NCBI RefSeq assembly: GCF_035917455.1
Contig: NZ_CP109078.1
Span: forward strand, 1,054,001 to 1,118,000
From: Micromonospora sp. NBC_01796
GTDB lineage: Bacteria; Actinomycetota; Actinomycetes; Mycobacteriales; Micromonosporaceae
Reading direction: 5' to 3'
DNA length: 64,000 bases
Every line of letters begins with the position of its first letter. The first letter of the stretch is position 1. This document shows, one piece after another, positions 50,446 through 60,509 of this stretch. The notes under the pieces are model-generated. The model did no database searches. It was not told the origin of the DNA and saw only the letters and a list, made by a program, of their open reading frames with translations. Both the position numbers and the translations under genes were made by a program.

Positions 50446-50536
50446 CGTTGCTCCTCGATAGATCGTCTTGACGAGGAGAAACAATAGAAGGGATCTAGGT
50501 CAGCTTCCGGCCTCGTTCGTCGGGCAGACTGGACCC

Positions 50537-51505
50537 ATGACCGACACCCCCGGCCGGCTGCTCAGGCTGCTGTCGCTGTTGCAGACCCCGCGCGAGTGGC
50601 CCGGCAGCGAGTTGGCCGAGCGGCTGCGGGTCGGCCCGCGTACGGTCCGGCGCGACGTCGACCGGCTACGCGAGCTGGGTTACCCCGTGCAGGCGAGTCT
50701 CGGCGTGACCGGGGGATACCGGCTCGTCGCGGGCAAGGCCATGCCGCCGCTGCTGCTGGACGACGAGGAGGCGGTGGCCATCGCCGTGGGCCTGCGGATC
50801 GCCGCCGGCAACCCGATCGACGGCATCGAGGAGGCATCCGTACGGGCGCTGACCAAGGTGACCCAGGTCCTGCCGTCGCGGCTGCGGCACCGGGTCGGTG
50901 CGCTCGGCGCGGCCACCGTACCGATGATCACAGGGAGCGGGCCGGGGGTGGACCCGCAGACCCTGACCGTGATCGCCGGGACGGTCACCGCCCACGAGCG
51001 GCTACGGTTCGGCTACCGGGCTGGTGACGGGACCAGCGGCGACCGGCTGGTGGAGCCGTACCGGCTGGTCGCGGCCGGTCGGCGCTGGTACCTGCTGGCG
51101 TACGACAACAACCGCGCCGACTGGCGGTTCTTCCGGGTCGACCGGATCCGCGATCCACAACCGACCGGGGTACGGGTGCCGCCCCGCGAACCGGACCAGG
51201 ATCCGACCGCGTTCGTCACCAGCAGGATGTACTCCCTCGCCCCCACCTACGAGGTACGGGCCACCGTGCACCTGCCCGCCGAACAGGTCGTGCAACGGCT
51301 CGGTGCGGCACCGGCGGACGTGCACGTGATCGACGAGCGGAGCTGTGAGCTGCGCGGGCACAACGACACCCTGGAGTGGTTGGCGTCGCGGCTGCTGATG
51401 CTCGGCTGCGAGTTCGAGGTGCACGAGCCGGCGGAGCTTCGCGCCTACCTGGAAGAGCTGGGCAACCGGGCCCGACGAGCCGCCGGCACCAAAAATCCGG
51501 GGTGA
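50537..51505 (+). CDS. WYL domain transcriptional regulator
   Basis: 322 residues from the ATG at 50537. The N-terminal winged helix is LLRLLSLLQTPREWPGSELA, RTVRRDVDRLRELGYPVQAS and LGVTGGYRLVAG. The WYL domain (about 140-215) contains VEPYRLVAAGRRWYLLAYDN and NRADWRFFRVDRIRD; a C-terminal WCX part follows. WYL regulators bind nucleic acids or small ligands and often control neighbouring genes, here the epoxide hydrolase 92 bp away on the other strand. The stop overlaps the stem of the rnj terminator. Confidence 0.92.
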   Translation: MTDTPGRLLRLLSLLQTPREWPGSELAERLRVGPRTVRRDVDRLRELGYPVQASLGVTGGYRLVAGKAMPPLLLDDEEAVAIAVGLRIAAGNPIDGIEEASVRALTKVTQVLPSRLRHRVGALGAATVPMITGSGPGVDPQTLTVIAGTVTAHERLRFGYRAGDGTSGDRLVEPYRLVAAGRRWYLLAYDNNRADWRFFRVDRIRDPQPTGVRVPPREPDQDPTAFVTSRMYSLAPTYEVRATVHLPAEQVVQRLGAAPADVHVIDERSCELRGHNDTLEWLASRLLMLGCEFEVHEPAELRAYLEELGNRARRAAGTKNPG

Positions 51506-51534
51506 CGCGGCAACCGTGCCACGCCACCCCGGAT
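51491..51534 (-). terminator. Rho-independent terminator of the rnj gene
   Basis: On the minus strand, ATCCGGGGTG (51525-51534) pairs with its complement at 51495-51504, with further imperfect pairing inside, and is followed by a run of T (AAAAA at 51491-51495 on the plus strand). It lies 14 bp after the rnj stop and overlaps the end of the convergent WYL gene. Confidence 0.8.
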
Positions 51535-51548
51535 GAGTTCGACTCTCG

Positions 51549-53240
51549 TCAGACCTCGACCACGTTCGGCACGATCATCGGCCGGCGGCGGTACGCGTCG
51601 TTCACCCAGCGTCCGACCGTACGGCGGACGATCTGCTGGAGCTGGTGCGGATCGGTGATGCCCTCGGTGGCGGCCCGGCTCAGCGCCTCGGTGATCAGCG
51701 GGATCACCGGGTTGAACGCGTCCGGGTCGTCGGAGAAGCCCTTTGCCGACACGGTGGGTCCGCCGACGACCTTGCCGGTCACCGAGTCGACCACCACGGT
51801 CGCGGCGATGAAACCGCCGTCGCCGAGCATCCGCCGCTCGGTGAGCAGCGACTCACCCACGTCGCCGACGGCGAGACCGTCGACGTAGACGTACCGGCTC
51901 TGCACGTGACCGACCAGGGTGGCCCGGCCCTCGACCAGGTCCACCACGTCGCCGTCCTCGGCGATCACCACCCGGTCGGCGGCGACACCGGACTCGATGC
52001 CCAGCCGGGCGTGCGCCCGCAGGTGCCGCCACTCGCCGTGCACCGGCAGCAGGTTGCTCGGCCGTACGACGTTGAGCAGGTAGAGCAGCTCACCGGCGGG
52101 GGCGTGGCCGGAGACGTGGACCTTCGCGACGTCCTTGTGGATGACGGTCGCACCGGCCCGGGACAGCCGGTTGATCACGCGGTAGACCGAGGTCTCGTTG
52201 CCCGGCACCAGGGAACTGGCCAGCACGACGGTGTCGCCGGCCGCCACGGTGATGTGCCGGTGGTCGCCGGTGGCCATCCGGCCGAGCGCGCTCATCGGCT
52301 CGCCCTGCGACCCGGTCGACATGAAGACGATCTGGTTCGGCGGAAGGGTGGTCGCCTCGTCCAGCCCGACCACCAGGCCCGGCGGGATCTGTAGCAGCCC
52401 GAGGTCGCGGGCGATGCCCATGTTGCGGACCATCGACCGGCCGATCAGGGCCACCTTGCGGTTGTATTCGGTGGCCGCGTCGAGCACCTGCTGCACCCGG
52501 TGCACGTGCGAGGCGAACGACGCCACGATGATCCGGCCGCGTGCCTTGCCGAAGATCGAGCCGAGGATCGGGCCGATCTCCCGCTCCGGCGTCACGAAAC
52601 CGGGGATCTCCGCGTTGGTCGAATCGGAGAGGAGCAGGTCGACGCCCTCGGCACCGAGCCGCGCGAACCCGGCCAGGTCGGTCAGCCGTCCGTCCAGCGG
52701 AAGTTGGTCCATCTTGAAGTCACCGGTGTGCAGCACCAGACCGGCCGGGGTACGGATGGCCACCGCGAGGGCGTCCGGGATCGAGTGGTTGACGGCGAAG
52801 AACTCGCACTCGAACGGACCCAGCCGCTCCCGCCCGCCCTCCCGCACGGTCAGCGTGTACGGCTCGATCCGCCGCTCGGCGAGCTTCGCCTCGACCAGTG
52901 CGAGGGTGAACTGCGAACCGACCAGCGGAATGTCCGGTTTGTGAGCGAGCAGGTACGGCACCGCGCCGATGTGGTCCTCGTGCCCGTGGGTCAACACGAT
53001 CGCCTGCACGTCCTCGAGCCGATCGAGGATCGGTGCGAAGTCGGGCAGGATCAGGTCGACACCCGGCTGTTCGACGTCGGGGAAGAGGACCCCGCAGTCG
53101 ACCACCAGCAGCTTGCCGTCGTACTCGAAAACGGTCATGTTGCGCCCGATGGCGCCCAGTCCGCCGAGCGGTATCACCCGCAGCCCACCTACGGGCAGCG
53201 GTGGGGGAAGTTCCAACTCGCGCGCCTGCGGCTGGCTCAT
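51549..53240 (-). CDS. rnj: Ribonuclease J
   Basis: 563 residues. The metallo-beta-lactamase/beta-CASP core has the metal site AIVLTHGHEDHIGAVPYLLA, VLHTGDFKMDQLPLDGRLTD and LLLSDSTNAEIPGFVTPERE, then VSGHAPAGELLYLLNVVRPS, LLPVHGEWRHLRAHARLGI. The C-terminal domain ends normally. RNase J has 5' exonuclease and endonuclease activities in mRNA turnover and rRNA maturation. It follows dapA by 82 bp on the same strand, the usual thyX-dapA-rnj order in actinobacteria, and ends in a clear terminator. Confidence 0.96.
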   Translation of the reverse strand: MSQPQARELELPPPLPVGGLRVIPLGGLGAIGRNMTVFEYDGKLLVVDCGVLFPDVEQPGVDLILPDFAPILDRLEDVQAIVLTHGHEDHIGAVPYLLAHKPDIPLVGSQFTLALVEAKLAERRIEPYTLTVREGGRERLGPFECEFFAVNHSIPDALAVAIRTPAGLVLHTGDFKMDQLPLDGRLTDLAGFARLGAEGVDLLLSDSTNAEIPGFVTPEREIGPILGSIFGKARGRIIVASFASHVHRVQQVLDAATEYNRKVALIGRSMVRNMGIARDLGLLQIPPGLVVGLDEATTLPPNQIVFMSTGSQGEPMSALGRMATGDHRHITVAAGDTVVLASSLVPGNETSVYRVINRLSRAGATVIHKDVAKVHVSGHAPAGELLYLLNVVRPSNLLPVHGEWRHLRAHARLGIESGVAADRVVIAEDGDVVDLVEGRATLVGHVQSRYVYVDGLAVGDVGESLLTERRMLGDGGFIAATVVVDSVTGKVVGGPTVSAKGFSDDPDAFNPVIPLITEALSRAATEGITDPHQLQQIVRRTVGRWVNDAYRRRPMIVPNVVEV

Positions 53241-53322
53241 GCCACCGCCTCGCCGCGATCGGTCGGTGCCGTCGTCCTACTGTTCAGCTTGCCCATGCCG
53301 CCGACCTTACTGATTGACCCAC

Positions 53323-54249
53323 TCATGCCGGCAACTCCAGACCCGCGTCGGCGCAGTCGGCGCGCAACTGGGCGACCTCGGCCTCGGTCGCGTCGACCAG
53401 TGGGGGACGAACCGGACCGGCGGGCAGACCCGACGCCGCGAGGCCGGCCTTGACCAGGATCGTGCCCTGGGTACGGAAGATTCCGGTGAACAACGGCAGC
53501 AGCCGCCGGTGCAGGAGCAGGGCGGTGTCGTGCTCGCCCCGCTCGTACGCCTCGATCAACTGCTTGCTGAGCGCACCGGTGAAGTGCGTGGAGGTGCCGA
53601 CCAGGCCGACCGCGCCGATCGACAGGAAGGGCAGCGTGAGCGCGTCCTCGCCGGAGTAGTACGCCAGGTCGGTGCGGCTGGTCACCCAGGAGGTGGCGAA
53701 CAGGTCGCCCTTGGCGTCCTTCACCCCGACGATCCGCTCGTGCTCGGCCAGCCGTACCAGCGTCTCGGAGTCGATCGGCACTCCGGCGCGGTGCGGGATG
53801 TCGTAGAGCATGATCGGCAGGCTGGACGCGTCGGCAACCGCGGTGAAGTGCCGCAGCAGACCGGCCTGTGGCGGCTTGTTGTAGTACGGCGTCACCACGA
53901 GGAGCCCGTGGGCGCCGGCCTTCTCCGCGGAGGCGGCCAGCTCGATCGTGTGCCGGGTGTCGTTGGTGCCGACCCCGGCCACCACCTGGGCGCGGTCACC
54001 GACCGCCTCCACCACAGCCCGGAGCAGGCGTTCCTTTTCCGCGTCGGTGGTCGTGGGCGACTCGCCGGTGGTGCCGCTGATCACAAGGGCGTCGTTGGCC
54101 TGCTCGTCCACCAGATAGGTGGCGAGGCGGGCCGCGCCGTCGAGGTCCAGCGAGCCGTCCGCGGTGAACGGCGTGACCATGGCCGTGAGCAGTCGCCCGA
54201 AGGGACGGGATACCGCCCGGTCGGCGGCGGCAGGGTGGTCGTGCGTCAT
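53323..54249 (-). CDS. dapA: 4-hydroxy-tetrahydrodipicolinate synthase
   Basis: 308 residues. GRLLTAMVTPFTADGSLDLD opens the TIM barrel, NDALVISGTTGESPTTTDAE holds the substrate-binding Thr-Thr, SLPIMLYDIPHRAGVPIDSE the catalytic Tyr, and RIVGVKDAKGDLFATSWVTS the Schiff-base Lys. It condenses pyruvate with aspartate semialdehyde in lysine and diaminopimelate synthesis. It lies 46 bp after thyX and 82 bp before rnj on the same strand. Confidence 0.96.
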   Translation of the reverse strand: MTHDHPAAADRAVSRPFGRLLTAMVTPFTADGSLDLDGAARLATYLVDEQANDALVISGTTGESPTTTDAEKERLLRAVVEAVGDRAQVVAGVGTNDTRHTIELAASAEKAGAHGLLVVTPYYNKPPQAGLLRHFTAVADASSLPIMLYDIPHRAGVPIDSETLVRLAEHERIVGVKDAKGDLFATSWVTSRTDLAYYSGEDALTLPFLSIGAVGLVGTSTHFTGALSKQLIEAYERGEHDTALLLHRRLLPLFTGIFRTQGTILVKAGLAASGLPAGPVRPPLVDATEAEVAQLRADCADAGLELPA

Positions 54250-54295
54250 ACCGCTAACCTATCGGACGCCCACCGCCCGGCCGCCGGGGAAGTGC

Positions 54296-55048
54296 TCAGG
54301 ACTGCTCGGCGTACGGGCTGGTGGCCACCTCGGTGCCATCCGGGAGGGTGCTGACGGTGAAGTCGGCGAACACGTTCGGCGCCACCTGCTGGAGCTGGCG
54401 CAGGCACTCCACGGCCAGCTCACGGATCTCGACATCCGCGTGCTCGGTGGCCCGCATCGACACGAAGTGCCGCCAGGCCCGGTAGTTGCCGCTGACCACG
54501 ATCCGGGTCTCGGTGGCGTTCGGGAGCACCGCGCGGGCCGCCTGCCGGGCCTGCTTGCGCCGCAGGGTCGGGTTCGTCACGTCGGCGAACCGCTGCTCCA
54601 GCCCCTCCAGCAACTCGTTGTACGCCCGTACGCTCGCCTCGGTCGCCTCGACGAACCGCTTGTGCAGCTCGGCGTCCTCGGCGATCACGGCCGGCTCCAC
54701 CACGGCGGCGTCGCGCTCCGGCACGTACCGCTGGGAGAGCTGCGAGTACGAGAAGTGCCGGTGCCGGATCAGCTCGTGGGTGAACGACCGGGACACCCCG
54801 GTGAAGTAGAACGTCACGCTCCCGTGCTCCAGCACGGAGAGGTGGCCGACCTCGAGGATGTGCGCGAGGTAACCGGCGTTGGTCGCGGTGGCCGGGTTCG
54901 GCTTCTTCCACGACTGGTAGCAGGCCCGTCCGGCGAACTCGGCGAGCGCCTGGCCACCGTCGGCGTCGGTCGACCAGGGCACCTCTTCGGGGGCCTGGAA
55001 CTGGGTCCACGCGATGAGCTTGACCTGCGGTGACACGATTTCCGGCAT
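54296..55048 (-). CDS. thyX: FAD-dependent thymidylate synthase
   Basis: 250 residues from the ATG at 55048; a longer frame to 55132 is not supported. The ThyX signature [19 protein letters not shown] is intact, with [20 protein letters not shown] before it and [20 protein letters not shown] after it. The enzyme methylates dUMP with methylene-tetrahydrofolate and FAD. Heading the thyX-dapA-rnj run is standard for this phylum. The first strand begins [16 protein letters not shown]. Confidence 0.96.
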   Translation of the reverse strand: MPEIVSPQVKLIAWTQFQAPEEVPWSTDADGGQALAEFAGRACYQSWKKPNPATATNAGYLAHILEVGHLSVLEHGSVTFYFTGVSRSFTHELIRHRHFSYSQLSQRYVPERDAAVVEPAVIAEDAELHKRFVEATEASVRAYNELLEGLEQRFADVTNPTLRRKQARQAARAVLPNATETRIVVSGNYRAWRHFVSMRATEHADVEIRELAVECLRQLQQVAPNVFADFTVSTLPDGTEVATSPYAEQS

Positions 55049-55101
55049 TCCTGGGACTCTAGTGGCTCCGGCGACGGCCGCGTCGCAAGGGGTTCCCGGT
55101 G

Positions 55102-55659
55102 TCAGACGTAGAACCAGGTGAACGGTGTCCACGGCAGGTTGCGCAACACCGAGAAGGCCATCCAGGCGCCGAGGAACACCCCGATGGTGACCGGGCCGAT
55201 CGAGAGCTGCGGCAGGCGCCAGCCGAAGAGCTGCTTGCCGGCCCAGGCGGCGTAGACGTAGAGCAGGAACGGGACGGCGAAGACAAAGAGGATGTGGTGC
55301 CGGGCGGCGGCCGGCAGGTCACCGTGGAGCAGGTACCAGAACGCGCGGGTGCCGCCGCAGCCGGGACAGTCCAGCCCGGTGGTCAGCTTCAGCAGACAGG
55401 TCGGTGCCGCGTCGGGGGCGCTGCGGGTCGGGTCGGCGTAGAGCGTGTAACCGACCGCACCACCGAAACAGGCCAGGATCGCGACCGGCGCCAACCAGCG
55501 CGGGGACCGGGCCGCGATCCGGTCGAAGAACCGGGTGATCCGGTCGGGTTCGGCGGCCACCGGGTACCACTGCTGCGGGGCGTCCGGATCGGGTGTCCAC
55601 TGCGGCCCCACGACGGTCGGCAGGTCGGGCGGTGTGGTCGGTCCACCCGTGCTGGTCAT
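55102..55659 (-). CDS. DUF2752 membrane protein
   Basis: 185 residues from the ATG at 55659 (or 55665). The DUF2752 block [20 protein letters not shown] then [11 protein letters not shown] is complete, with three membrane spans ([60 protein letters not shown]). The Pro-rich N-terminus is cytosolic-looking. Function unknown; the CPGCGGTR motif suggests metal or redox chemistry at the membrane. It stands between thyX and the YcaQ-like gene on the same strand. Confidence 0.9.
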   Translation of the reverse strand: MTSTGGPTTPPDLPTVVGPQWTPDPDAPQQWYPVAAEPDRITRFFDRIAARSPRWLAPVAILACFGGAVGYTLYADPTRSAPDAAPTCLLKLTTGLDCPGCGGTRAFWYLLHGDLPAAARHHILFVFAVPFLLYVYAAWAGKQLFGWRLPQLSIGPVTIGVFLGAWMAFSVLRNLPWTPFTWFYV

Positions 55660-55689
55660 AGCCACCCCACTCGTCCGCGCCGGCCGCTC

Positions 55690-56919
55690 TCACCGTACAC
55701 CGGTGGTGGAAACCAGGGCGGCGGTGAGCGGGCCGGCGAGATCGCCCGCGACGGGCGGTGCGACCGCACTCAGGCCGAGCCAGCCGGCGAGCCGGCGCAG
55801 CTCGGCGGCGAGCGCCAACGCGGTGTCGGCCGGGTCCGCGCCCGGCTCCAGCCAGGCCGCCGGCACCAGCAGCAGACCCGCCTTCCGGTCGGCCTTCAGG
55901 TCCACCCGGGCGGTGAACCGCTCCCCCTGCAGGAACGGCAGGACGTAGTAGCCGTGGATCCGCTGCGGGGCCGGGACGTAGATCTCGATCCGGTAGCTGA
56001 AGTTGAACAGCCGCTCGGTCCGGGCCCGCTCCCAGACCAGCGGATCGAACGGGCTGACCAGCGTGTTCGCCCGGATCCACCGGGGCAGCCGGGCATCGAC
56101 GTGCAGGTACGCCGGCAGCCGCCAGCCCTGGACCGTCACCGGCAGGAGCTCCCCCGCCTCGACGAGTTCCGCCACCGCCGCCCGCGCCGCCGCCACCGGC
56201 AGCCGGAAGTAGTCGCGCAACTCCGGCTCGGCGGCCACCCCCAGGGACCGGGCCGCGATCGCCACCAACCGCCGGTACGCGTCCGCCGGCTCCGGGGTCG
56301 GTGTGTTCAGCACCGCCGCCGGCAGGACCCGTTCGGGCAGGTCGTAGCGGCGGGCGAAGGAGTTCGTCCGGCTGGCGGCGGCGACCTCGCCGGCCCAGAA
56401 GAGGAACTCCAGCGCCCGTTTCACCTCCGACCAGTTCCAGCCCCAGTTCCCGGTTTCGCGGGGGGCGTCGTGCTCGATCTCGGCCGCGGTCAGCGGACCC
56501 CGGTCGGCCACCTCGTCCCGGACCCAGGCGACGAGTTGCGGCTGCTCCTGGGCGATCCGGCGCATCCCGCCCCACGACTCGTCCCGGGCGGCGGCCATCC
56601 GCCAACGCAGCAGCGGTTGCAGGTCGACCGGGACCAGGGACGCCTCGTGCCCCCAGTATTCGAACAGGTCCCGCGGCGGTCGGTAGGCGGCCCGATCGAG
56701 GAGGTCGGTCGGGTACGGGCCGAGCCGGCTGTAGAGCGGCAGGTAGTGCGCCCGCTGCAACACGTTGACCGAGTCCATCTGGAGCAGCCCCACCCGGCCG
56801 AGCACCCGGCGCAGATGACGCGCGGTCGGCACGGCGGTGGGCACCGGGTCGGCGAAACCCTGGGCGGCCAGCGCCACCCGCCGGGCCTGGGCCAGCGACA
56901 AAGATTCAGAAACTCCCAT
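55690..56919 (-). CDS. Winged-helix DNA-binding protein, YcaQ/AlkZ-like crosslink glycosylase family
   Basis: 409 residues from the ATG at 56919; longer frames overlap the GNAT gene. [56 protein letters not shown] and [20 protein letters not shown] are typical of the HTH_42/YcaQ family, in which AlkZ and YcaQ unhook DNA interstrand crosslinks. The catalytic QxQ/QxD motif is read here as QMD in LLQMDSVN. A repair role is likely. Confidence 0.88.
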   Translation of the reverse strand: MGVSESLSLAQARRVALAAQGFADPVPTAVPTARHLRRVLGRVGLLQMDSVNVLQRAHYLPLYSRLGPYPTDLLDRAAYRPPRDLFEYWGHEASLVPVDLQPLLRWRMAAARDESWGGMRRIAQEQPQLVAWVRDEVADRGPLTAAEIEHDAPRETGNWGWNWSEVKRALEFLFWAGEVAAASRTNSFARRYDLPERVLPAAVLNTPTPEPADAYRRLVAIAARSLGVAAEPELRDYFRLPVAAARAAVAELVEAGELLPVTVQGWRLPAYLHVDARLPRWIRANTLVSPFDPLVWERARTERLFNFSYRIEIYVPAPQRIHGYYVLPFLQGERFTARVDLKADRKAGLLLVPAAWLEPGADPADTALALAAELRRLAGWLGLSAVAPPVAGDLAGPLTAALVSTTGVR

Positions 56920-57024
56920 CGCCCCGCACCCTAACCGCACCCTCCGACACTCATCCGGGGTATCCGGGCCGGGGCGCGACCCGATGGGCTGGACTCGCCG
57001 CCCGGCAGGGGTTAGAACGGACAC

Positions 57025-57573
57025 GTGCTGACGATCCGACCGGAGGAACCCGCCGACGCCGAGGCGGTCGCGAGCGTGCACGTACGCACCTGGCAGGCCG
57101 GGTACGCGGGCATCATGCCGGACGAGGTGCTGGCCCGGCTGAACGTACAGGCGTGGGCGCAGCGGCGGCGCGACATCGGGACCGCCGACCCGGAGCACCC
57201 GTTCACCACCCTGCTGGCGGAACGGGACGACACCGTGATCGGGTTCACCACCTTCGGTCCGTACCGCAACAACCAGGACCGGGACGACCTCGACCACACC
57301 TACGGCGAGATCCTGACGATGTACGTCGACCCGGCGCACTGGGGCACCGGCGTCGGCCGGGACCTGATGGTCGCCGGGCTGACCGGGCTCACCGAACGCG
57401 GGTGGCGGGACATCCGACTGTGGGTGCTGGCGGAGAACGAACGGGCCCGCCGGTTCTACGAACGCGCCGGACTGGTCACCGACGGCGAGCAGTCGACGTA
57501 CGAGCTACACCGGACCGGGGGACGGCCGCCGCTCGGGCTGGTCGAGCTTCGGTACGCCGCCCGGCTCGGCTAG
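57025..57573 (+). CDS. GNAT family N-acetyltransferase
   Basis: 182 residues from a [60 protein letters not shown] and [20 protein letters not shown] give the four GNAT motifs, with the acetyl-CoA loop at [10 protein letters not shown]. The acceptor is unknown. It is divergent from the YcaQ-like gene and convergent with the GT87 gene, whose last 69 bp overlap its end. Confidence 0.92.
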   Translation: MLTIRPEEPADAEAVASVHVRTWQAGYAGIMPDEVLARLNVQAWAQRRRDIGTADPEHPFTTLLAERDDTVIGFTTFGPYRNNQDRDDLDHTYGEILTMYVDPAHWGTGVGRDLMVAGLTGLTERGWRDIRLWVLAENERARRFYERAGLVTDGEQSTYELHRTGGRPPLGLVELRYAARLG

Positions 57574-58827
57574 CCGTGACGGTGCCCCGATCGGCAGCCC
57601 GACCAGCAGCGCGATGCTGACCCAGACGTAGGCGTTGCTGCCGAGGAACCCGCCCACTCCGGTGAAGTCGTGCTCCCAGGGCCAGACCAGTCGACTGCAC
57701 AGCACCGCGTACGCGACGATCGCGAAGGCGAGCAGCCAGCGCCGCCTTCGGCTGCCGGCGGGTGACCCGTACGCGTGGTCGACCAGCAGGACCAGCGCCG
57801 GGATCAGCCACACCAGGTGGTGCACCCAGGTCACCGGGCTGACCAGCGCACCCAGCACCCCGGTCAGCGCCAGCCCGGTCACCTCGTCACCGATGCGCAC
57901 AGCGGCCCGTACCCGCCAGGCCCAGATGACCACCGCGGCGCCGACCAGGATCAGCCAGGCCAGCTTGCTCGGCTGCGCCGGGTCGAGCCGGGCGACCATC
58001 CCCTGCAACGACTGGTTGGAGATGAACGCCAGCTCGCCGACCCGGTCGGTGTCCCAGAGCGCGGTGGTCCAGAACTCCCGTGAGGCGTCCGGGGCGATCG
58101 CGGCGGCGACCAGGGTCGCCACGGCCGCGGTCCCGCTGGCCGTGAGCGCCGCCCGCCACCGCCCGGTGACCAGCAGGTAGACGATGAAGATGCCCGGTGT
58201 CAGCTTGATCGCGGTGGCGAGCCCGATGCCCACCCCGGCCCAGCGTTTGTACCGGGACGGGGTCCGCAGACCGCCGGCCGGGGCCCGTCCGGGCAGGAAA
58301 CTACCGGGTACGACCTGCCCGGGTGCGGCGTAGCCGGGGCGGACCAGCCAGAGCAGGTCGGCCGCGACCAGCACCAGCAGGAGCATGTTGACCTGGCCGA
58401 AGTCGACCGTCTCGCGCATCGGCTCGAAGGCCGCCGCGAGCAGGGCCGCCACCGCCAGGGCGAACCAGCGGGTCCAGCCCACCCGGCGGGCGATCGGGTC
58501 GACCAGCCACCAGAGCAGGAGCACGCTCACCACGACGGTGGCGGAGACGCTCAGCACCATCGACACCGTGAACGGCAGGTACGCCAGCGGCAGCATGACC
58601 AGGGCGGCGAACGGCGGGTAGGTGAAGCCGTACTTGCTGTTCGGCTTGAGCCAGTCGTAGATCTCGCCGCCCTCACGGGCCCAGTAGTGCAGGGCACCGG
58701 AGTAGACCTTGAGGTCGAAGAATCCGTGCCCGACGGCCGCCACCGACAGGAACGCGGCGACCAGTACGGCCAGGGCGAGCACGAAGAGTACCTGGTACCG
58801 GGTTCGCCGGAAGGTACCCTGCGCCAC
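57505..58827 (-). CDS. Glycosyltransferase family 87 (DUF2029) membrane protein
   Basis: 440 residues from the GTG at 58827, which has GAGGGAGG upstream; an ATG at 58863 overlaps the divergent gene's start. About ten membrane spans. GFFDLKVYSGALHYWAREGG, YGFTYPPFAALVMLPLAYLP and FGQVNMLLLVLVAADLLWLV are the typical GT87 blocks, with catalytic Asp in the first loop. Mycobacterial members are polyprenyl-phosphomannose-dependent mannosyltransferases for lipoglycans; the exact acceptor here is unknown. It is convergent with the GNAT gene. Confidence 0.88.
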   Translation of the reverse strand: MAQGTFRRTRYQVLFVLALAVLVAAFLSVAAVGHGFFDLKVYSGALHYWAREGGEIYDWLKPNSKYGFTYPPFAALVMLPLAYLPFTVSMVLSVSATVVVSVLLLWWLVDPIARRVGWTRWFALAVAALLAAAFEPMRETVDFGQVNMLLLVLVAADLLWLVRPGYAAPGQVVPGSFLPGRAPAGGLRTPSRYKRWAGVGIGLATAIKLTPGIFIVYLLVTGRWRAALTASGTAAVATLVAAAIAPDASREFWTTALWDTDRVGELAFISNQSLQGMVARLDPAQPSKLAWLILVGAAVVIWAWRVRAAVRIGDEVTGLALTGVLGALVSPVTWVHHLVWLIPALVLLVDHAYGSPAGSRRRRWLLAFAIVAYAVLCSRLVWPWEHDFTGVGGFLGSNAYVWVSIALLVGLPIGAPSRLAEPGGVPKLDQPERRPSPGPV

Positions 58828-58861
58828 CGTCGCCTCCCTCGCGTCCGTACGCTCACCGTTC

Positions 58862-59506
58862 ATGGCTCTCGGGTACGTCCGCCCGGCGCGTCCGGAGGAC
58901 GCCGCCGAGATCGCACGCATTCAGCTCGCGACCTGGCGGGTCGCCTATCGCCGGCTGCTGCCCAAGCACGTGCTCGACCGGTTGGACGAGGGGTGGCTCG
59001 GCAAGCGGTGGTCCGCCGCGATCGAGGCACCACCGTCGCCCCGGCACCGCGTCCTGGTGGCGATCGAGCAGGCGGAGAAATCTTATCTGGTGGGTTTTGC
59101 CGCATCCGGACCGGCAGACGAGCAGTCACTTGCCCCGGACGAACCCGCGCAAACGCTGGTCCCGGACCTGATCGGGGTGACCGACCTGCTGGTGGAGCCG
59201 CGCTGGGGCCGCCGTGGGCACGGCAGTCGGCTGTTGGCGGCGAGCGTCGACCTGTGGCGTGAGGACGGCGCCCGTACGGCAATCGCCTGGGCCTTCGACG
59301 GCGACGAGGCGACCAGGGCGTTCCTGGCCAGCACCGGCTGGGAGCCGGACGGGGCGACCCGGGCGCTGGACGTGGACGACATGCTGGTCCCCCAGTTGCG
59401 CCTGCACGTCTCCCTGGACGCGGATTCGGCGACCGACGCCGAGCCGTCGACCGGCACCGACGCCGAGTTGTCGACCGGCACCGAGGAGCCCACGGACGCT
59501 TCGTGA
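58862..59506 (+). CDS. GNAT family N-acetyltransferase
   Basis: 214 residues from the ATG at 58862. YVRPARPEDAAEIARIQLAT, WRVAYRRLLPKHVLDRLDEG, LVEPRWGRRGHGSRLLAASV and AFDGDEATRAFLASTGWEPD carry the GNAT motifs (acetyl-CoA loop RWGRRGHGSR). The last 25 residues are a Ser/Thr/Asp/Glu-rich tail with the partial repeat STGTDAELSTGTEEP. There is no ribosome site, and the start codon overlaps an ATG of the divergent gene (CATG). Confidence 0.88.
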   Translation: MALGYVRPARPEDAAEIARIQLATWRVAYRRLLPKHVLDRLDEGWLGKRWSAAIEAPPSPRHRVLVAIEQAEKSYLVGFAASGPADEQSLAPDEPAQTLVPDLIGVTDLLVEPRWGRRGHGSRLLAASVDLWREDGARTAIAWAFDGDEATRAFLASTGWEPDGATRALDVDDMLVPQLRLHVSLDADSATDAEPSTGTDAELSTGTEEPTDAS

Positions 59507-59566
59507 GCGTGCGCGGGCTCCCCGTGCCACGGGGCCGGCCCCGGTCGGGCGCGGCCCCGGCGGGCG

Positions 59567-60508
59567 TCAGCCCTTGTCGGCGCCCTGGTTGGCGTCGCGG
59601 ACGAAGTAACGCTGGAACACCACGAAGATGATCGCCACCGGGATGGTGGCCAGCAACGCGGCGCCGAGTTTGAGCGGGTACTGCGTACCCGCGCCGAGCG
59701 AGCCGCTGACCAGGTCGGCGAGCCCACGCGGCAGGGTGAACAGGTTCGGGTCCTGGACCGCGACCAGGGAGTGCGGGAACTCGTTCCAGGAGCCCTGGAA
59801 CGACAGGATGGTCAGCGTGATCAGGGCCGGTCTGGCGGTCGGCAGGACCACCGACCAGAACGTACGGAACACCCCCGCGCCGTCGATCCGGGCCGCCTCC
59901 TCGACGCTGGGCGGCACCGACTCGAAGAACTGCTTCATGATGAAGACCCCGCTGGCGTCCACCAGCAGCGGCAGGATCAGCGCGGTGTACGTGTTGTAGA
60001 TGCCGAGCTGGTTGAGGACCAGGAACTTCGGGATCAGCAGCACCACACCGGGTACGGCCATCACCGCCACCACGGCGGCGAAGATCGCTGTCCGGCCCCG
60101 GAAGCGCAGCCGGGCCAGGGCGTACCCGGCGAGCGAGTCCAGGAACACCCGGCCGAGCGTCACCACGACCGTGACCAGCAGCGAGTTGCCGAGCCAGAGC
60201 GGGAAGTTCGTCCCCTCGAAGATCCGTTGGAAGCTGTCCAGGTCGACCGGGTTCGGCACCGGGGAGAGCGGGTTCGCCGCCGCGTCCGGCTCGGTCTTGA
60301 ACGAGCTGGCGATCTGGATCACGAACGGGTAGAGGAAGACCAGCGCGAAGAAGATCAGGATGGCGTACCCGACGAAGCTGGTCACCAGGCTGCGCGGCTC
60401 CCGCCGGTGGCCGGAGGTGGCGGCGGGCCTGGGCGTGCGTTCCGGCGGTGGCGGTGGGTCAGCGGCCGGCGCGTTTCCCCTGGTCGGGGGCTCGGTCACG
60501 ATGGACAT
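59567..60508 (-). CDS. Carbohydrate ABC transporter permease (MalG type)
   Basis: 313 residues with six membrane spans after a Pro-rich, probably cytosolic N-terminus. The EAA loop is EEAARIDGAGVFRTFWSVVL, followed by PTARPALITLTILSFQGSWN, the usual contact to the ATPase. Pairs with the MalF-type protein encoded 2 bp upstream in the same operon. It would import a sugar or oligosaccharide at the cytoplasmic membrane. No ATPase gene is present in the window. Confidence 0.95.
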   Translation of the reverse strand: MSIVTEPPTRGNAPAADPPPPPERTPRPAATSGHRREPRSLVTSFVGYAILIFFALVFLYPFVIQIASSFKTEPDAAANPLSPVPNPVDLDSFQRIFEGTNFPLWLGNSLLVTVVVTLGRVFLDSLAGYALARLRFRGRTAIFAAVVAVMAVPGVVLLIPKFLVLNQLGIYNTYTALILPLLVDASGVFIMKQFFESVPPSVEEAARIDGAGVFRTFWSVVLPTARPALITLTILSFQGSWNEFPHSLVAVQDPNLFTLPRGLADLVSGSLGAGTQYPLKLGAALLATIPVAIIFVVFQRYFVRDANQGADKG

Positions 60509-60509
60509 C

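Noticed and set aside
59531-59542. GGGGCCGGCCCC palindrome as a terminator between convergent genes
   Set aside because: Short, no T-run, and such GC palindromes are frequent in this DNA.
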